Below, piece by piece: positions 33,105 through 35,190 of a stretch of 35,190 bases of DNA. Both the position numbers and the translations under genes were made by a program. The stretch's first letter is position 1. Each line of letters starts with the position of its first letter. Under the pieces are notes generated by a model. It was not told where the DNA came from. It did no database searches and was given only the letters and a program-made list of their open reading frames with translations. The DNA comes from Novosphingobium rosa NBRC 15208 (GTDB lineage: Bacteria > Pseudomonadota > Alphaproteobacteria > Sphingomonadales > Sphingomonadaceae): positions 1 to 35,190 of the forward strand of contig NZ_BCZE01000074.1 of NCBI RefSeq assembly GCF_001598555.1, in the 5' to 3' direction.

Positions 33105-33284
33105 ATGGCCGAGATCATCAATCTGCGCCTGGCCCGCAAGGCCAAGGCCCGCGACGCTGCCGAAAAGACCGCCGCAACCAACCGCGCCAAATTCGGCGCC
33201 ACCAAGGGCGAGCGCCAGATTCGCGCGGCGGAAGCGGCCCGCGTGACGCGTATCGTCGATGGCGCAAAGCTGGAGAAGGACTGA
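33105..33284 (+). CDS. DUF4169 family protein
   Basis: Small basic cytoplasmic protein of 59 residues, rich in Lys, Arg and Ala: MAEIINLRLARKAKARDAAEK at the start, then NRAKFGATKGERQIRAAEAARV and a short tail. The pattern matches the alphaproteobacterial DUF4169 family, function unknown, probably largely helical. Start at ATG 33105, since longer in-frame starts give a proline-rich non-family lead. The stop overlaps the next start (TGATG). Confidence 0.8.
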   Translation: MAEIINLRLARKAKARDAAEKTAATNRAKFGATKGERQIRAAEAARVTRIVDGAKLEKD

Positions 33285-33499
33285 TGCGCACCACCAACGA
33301 TGGCGCCACGGTGCGGCTCTATCACCTTGATGGCGACAGCGAGGGCGGCGCGGCCTCCACCCTGTTCTACGGCCCGCTGTCTCAGGCGCTGATCGTGGCC
33401 GATCAGCAGCCGCAGGAGGTGCAGGAAGGCCTTTACCTCGCCACCGACAATGATGTGATCGCCTATCTGGACCTTGTCGGCGAGGATTTCCGCGACTGA
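33284..33499 (+). CDS. Small protein of unknown function coupled to DUF4169
   Basis: An acidic 71-residue protein without signal peptide or membrane segment. It begins MRTTNDGATVRLYHLDGDSE and ends YLDLVGEDFRD. I do not recognise a family. It is read from an ATG that shares one base with the DUF4169 stop, so it is probably real and co-translated. In other alphaproteobacteria DUF4169 genes often neighbour a ribbon-helix-helix protein; this product does not look like one. Confidence 0.6.
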   Translation: MRTTNDGATVRLYHLDGDSEGGAASTLFYGPLSQALIVADQQPQEVQEGLYLATDNDVIAYLDLVGEDFRD

Positions 33500-33512
33500 C
33501 GCCTGACCCCGC

Positions 33513-33556
33513 AAAAAACAAGCGGGCGGACCGGGGAGGGATTGCGGTCCGCCCGC
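33513..33556 (-). terminator. Intrinsic terminator after the ScfR-family regulator
   Basis: GCGGGCGGACCG/CGGTCCGCCCGC is a perfect 12-bp stem (33522-33533 and 33545-33556) with an 11-nt loop. On the - strand it is followed by TTGTTTTTTGCGG (A run at 33513-33518). It lies about 130 bp past the regulator stop. It may also help end the + strand DUF4169 pair, but the T-run is only on the - side. A smaller GACTCG/CGAGTC hairpin (33618-33636) lies between. Confidence 0.75.
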
Positions 33557-33685
33557 CAGGGGACGACGTTCAAGGTCATGCGCAAAGCGGCCCGGGAATG
33601 TGTGGCGCCGTTTGCGAGACTCGGTTTAAACGAGTCGCGGTTGTGTTCCGCCTAAGCGCGCCTAAGGGCTTGCCACAGGGCCCAG

Positions 33686-35155
33686 TCAGCCCTCCGCCAG
33701 CCCCAGAGGCGTGGCCGAGCGGCTGGTGTCATCCGGCATGATGTCCCGCCCGATCGGCGGCAGGGCACGCGCCACGCAATCGGGCCGATGGCACAGGCGG
33801 CAGGTGATGCCGATCGGCGTGGCCGGAACGCTGCGCGGATTGAGCCCCTGCGCATAGGCCAGACGCGGCGCATGCTCCGCCGCGCAGGCCAGCGCCACGG
33901 CGCGGATCGCGCGAGGCCGGTTGTAGCCGCCGCCGCCCGCCTCCACCGTGCGCGCGATGGAAAAGAAGCGCTGCCCATCCGGCAGTTCCAGCCATTGCGT
34001 CACCACCTGCAAGGGCGTGGCGAAAACCTGATGCACGCTCCACAGCGGACAGCCGCCGCCATGCGCGGCGAAGGGAAAGCCCGCCCCATCCAGCCGCTTG
34101 GAAACATTCCCTGCCCCATCGACGCGGATGAAGAAGAAGGGCACATGCGCGCTGCCATTCTGCCCACTCGGCCTGCCCAAAGTGGTGAAGCGATGCGCGG
34201 TCTGCTCGAAGCTGGTGCCGAAAACGCGGGCCACCGCCTCGATATCATAGGCCCGTTCCTCCACCACGCGGGCGAAGCGGTCGTAAGGCATCAGGATCGC
34301 GCCCGCCGTATAGCTGGCCAGCGCCCGCTTCACGAGATGCACCGCCGTGCGGGCCGCGCCTTCTTCCTGCTCGTCGCCCATAGCGCGGGCAATCTCGGTG
34401 ATCTGCGCGCGGCACTCATGCCACACGATCTGCAGCGCGATCTGGAAAGCGCGGGTGGCCGGATAAAGCCCCTCATCCAGCAGCAGTTGCCGGTTGTGCC
34501 GGTCAAACCGCCGGATCGAGCCCATCATCACGTAGGGCGGCAGGAACCGCGTGCGAATGCCATGCGTGCGCGCCAGCCATGTGGCCCCATCTCCCTCCCG
34601 CGCAATGGCGGCAGCGAGATTTTCCGCGCTCGCCTCCAGCGTGGGGAAATGGTTGCGATGGGCGGCCAGAAAGCGTCGCGCCTCGACCACCGGATCGGGC
34701 AGGCCCGCGCCCAGCTCCGCCTGCCGGTCGGCCAGCGCTGCCTGCTCGCGCGTGTAGGCGCCGTAAAGCCGCAGCAAAGCTTCCGACATGCCGGGAAAGG
34801 AGGTCGCCAGATCGGCCACCTCCAGCGCGGGCATATCGATGCCGGCGAAGATGGGATCGCGCAGCACCTCGGTCAGGCGGCGGTTGTAATCTGCACCGTC
34901 ATCAGCCGCCAGCTCCGAAATATCGAGCTGATAGGTGCGCGCCAGCCGCAGCAGCAGATCGGCGGTGACCGGGCGCTGGTTGCGCTCCATCAGGGCGACG
35001 TAAGAGGGCGAAATCTCCAGATCGGCGGCCATGGCCTGCTGGGTCAGCCCCAGCTCGCGGCGCAGGCGCTTGATGCGCGGGCCCATATACAGCGGGCGCG
35101 CCGACCGACCGGCAAGCTGGGTCGAGGTCGGCGGAGTAATGGGCAGGATCGTCAT
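33686..35155 (-). CDS. ScfR-family transcriptional regulator (PccR/RamB/PrpR type)
   Basis: DNA-binding regulator of 489 residues. An XRE helix-turn-helix occupies about 26-82 (MGPRIKRLRRELGLTQQAMA, then ISPSYVALMERNQRPVTADLL). The middle contains an IrrE-like stretch with WHECRAQI. The C-terminal part fits the short-chain fatty acyl-CoA-sensing domain (DUF2083). Cysteines C369, C424, C452, C455 and C460, the last three in TCRLCHRPDC, could bind an Fe-S cluster as reported for mycobacterial PrpR. Relatives control propionyl-CoA, methylcitrate or glyoxylate genes, but no such target is next to it here. A GGAG site precedes the ATG. Confidence 0.88.
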   Translation of the reverse strand: MTILPITPPTSTQLAGRSARPLYMGPRIKRLRRELGLTQQAMAADLEISPSYVALMERNQRPVTADLLLRLARTYQLDISELAADDGADYNRRLTEVLRDPIFAGIDMPALEVADLATSFPGMSEALLRLYGAYTREQAALADRQAELGAGLPDPVVEARRFLAAHRNHFPTLEASAENLAAAIAREGDGATWLARTHGIRTRFLPPYVMMGSIRRFDRHNRQLLLDEGLYPATRAFQIALQIVWHECRAQITEIARAMGDEQEEGAARTAVHLVKRALASYTAGAILMPYDRFARVVEERAYDIEAVARVFGTSFEQTAHRFTTLGRPSGQNGSAHVPFFFIRVDGAGNVSKRLDGAGFPFAAHGGGCPLWSVHQVFATPLQVVTQWLELPDGQRFFSIARTVEAGGGGYNRPRAIRAVALACAAEHAPRLAYAQGLNPRSVPATPIGITCRLCHRPDCVARALPPIGRDIMPDDTSRSATPLGLAEG

Positions 35156-35171
35156 GGCTCCATAAAGCTTA

Positions 35172-35190
35172 GAAGGTTAAGAAGAGAAAT
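35172..35190 (-). repeat. Dispersed hairpin element, probable copy D cut by the window edge
   Basis: Read on the - strand this is ATTTCTCTTCTTAACCTTC, matching the tails of copy A (TTCTCTTC..ACCTTC) and copy C (TTTCTCTTCTTACCTT). The stem would lie just beyond base 35190. It ends 16 bp before the regulator start codon. Confidence 0.5.

Overview
This window is a housekeeping stretch of a GC-rich alphaproteobacterial chromosome. Protein sequences and gene content point to Sphingomonadales, and Novosphingobium or a close relative is my best guess. That assignment rests on recognition of the proteins, not on a search. I found no defence island, prophage, CRISPR array, rRNA or tRNA, and no convincing undescribed multi-gene system. 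The most interesting signals are a dispersed hairpin element, punctuation hairpins inside the ribosomal protein cluster, and a ribosomal protein S12 variant.

Layout. Bases 1-5803 hold a TCA-cycle unit on the + strand: sucA, sucB and lpdA, the 2-oxoglutarate dehydrogenase complex, framed by intrinsic terminators. Bases 5811-9306 hold a small exported protein of unknown function, a divergent membrane-bound fatty acid hydroxylase/sterol desaturase homologue, and a convergent secreted prolyl oligopeptidase whose 3' end overlaps the desaturase gene.

Bases 9572-29312 are the merged str-S10-spc-alpha ribosomal cluster, all on the - strand. In transcription order it reads rpsL, rpsG, fusA, tuf, rpsJ, rplC, rplD, rplW, rplB, rpsS, rplV, rpsC, rplP, rpmC, rpsQ, rplN, rplX, rplE, rpsN, rpsH, rplF, rplR, rpsE, rpmD, rplO, secY, adk, rpsM, rpsK, rpoA, rplQ. 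Many junctions are 1-nt TAATG/TGATG or 8-nt stop/start overlaps, which implies translational coupling. Hairpins with U-tracts lie after tuf (two in tandem), between rpmD and rplO, after adk and after rplQ. Further stems without good U-tracts lie after rpsG, rpsJ, rplO, rpsK and rpoA. The cluster is therefore probably several transcription units or attenuated segments rather than one operon.

Bases 29811-35155 hold accessory metabolism: a SulP anion transporter with a STAS domain, a coupled GNAT acetyltransferase and carbon-nitrogen hydrolase pair, a DUF4169 protein coupled to a 71-residue protein, and a regulator of the ScfR (PccR/RamB/PrpR) short-chain acyl-CoA family.

A short hairpin element with a pyrimidine-rich tail occurs three times (about 9.45, 31.3 and 31.5 kb). 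What looks like the tail of a fourth copy is cut by the right edge of the window. Two of the copies face each other between the convergent SulP and carbon-nitrogen hydrolase genes.
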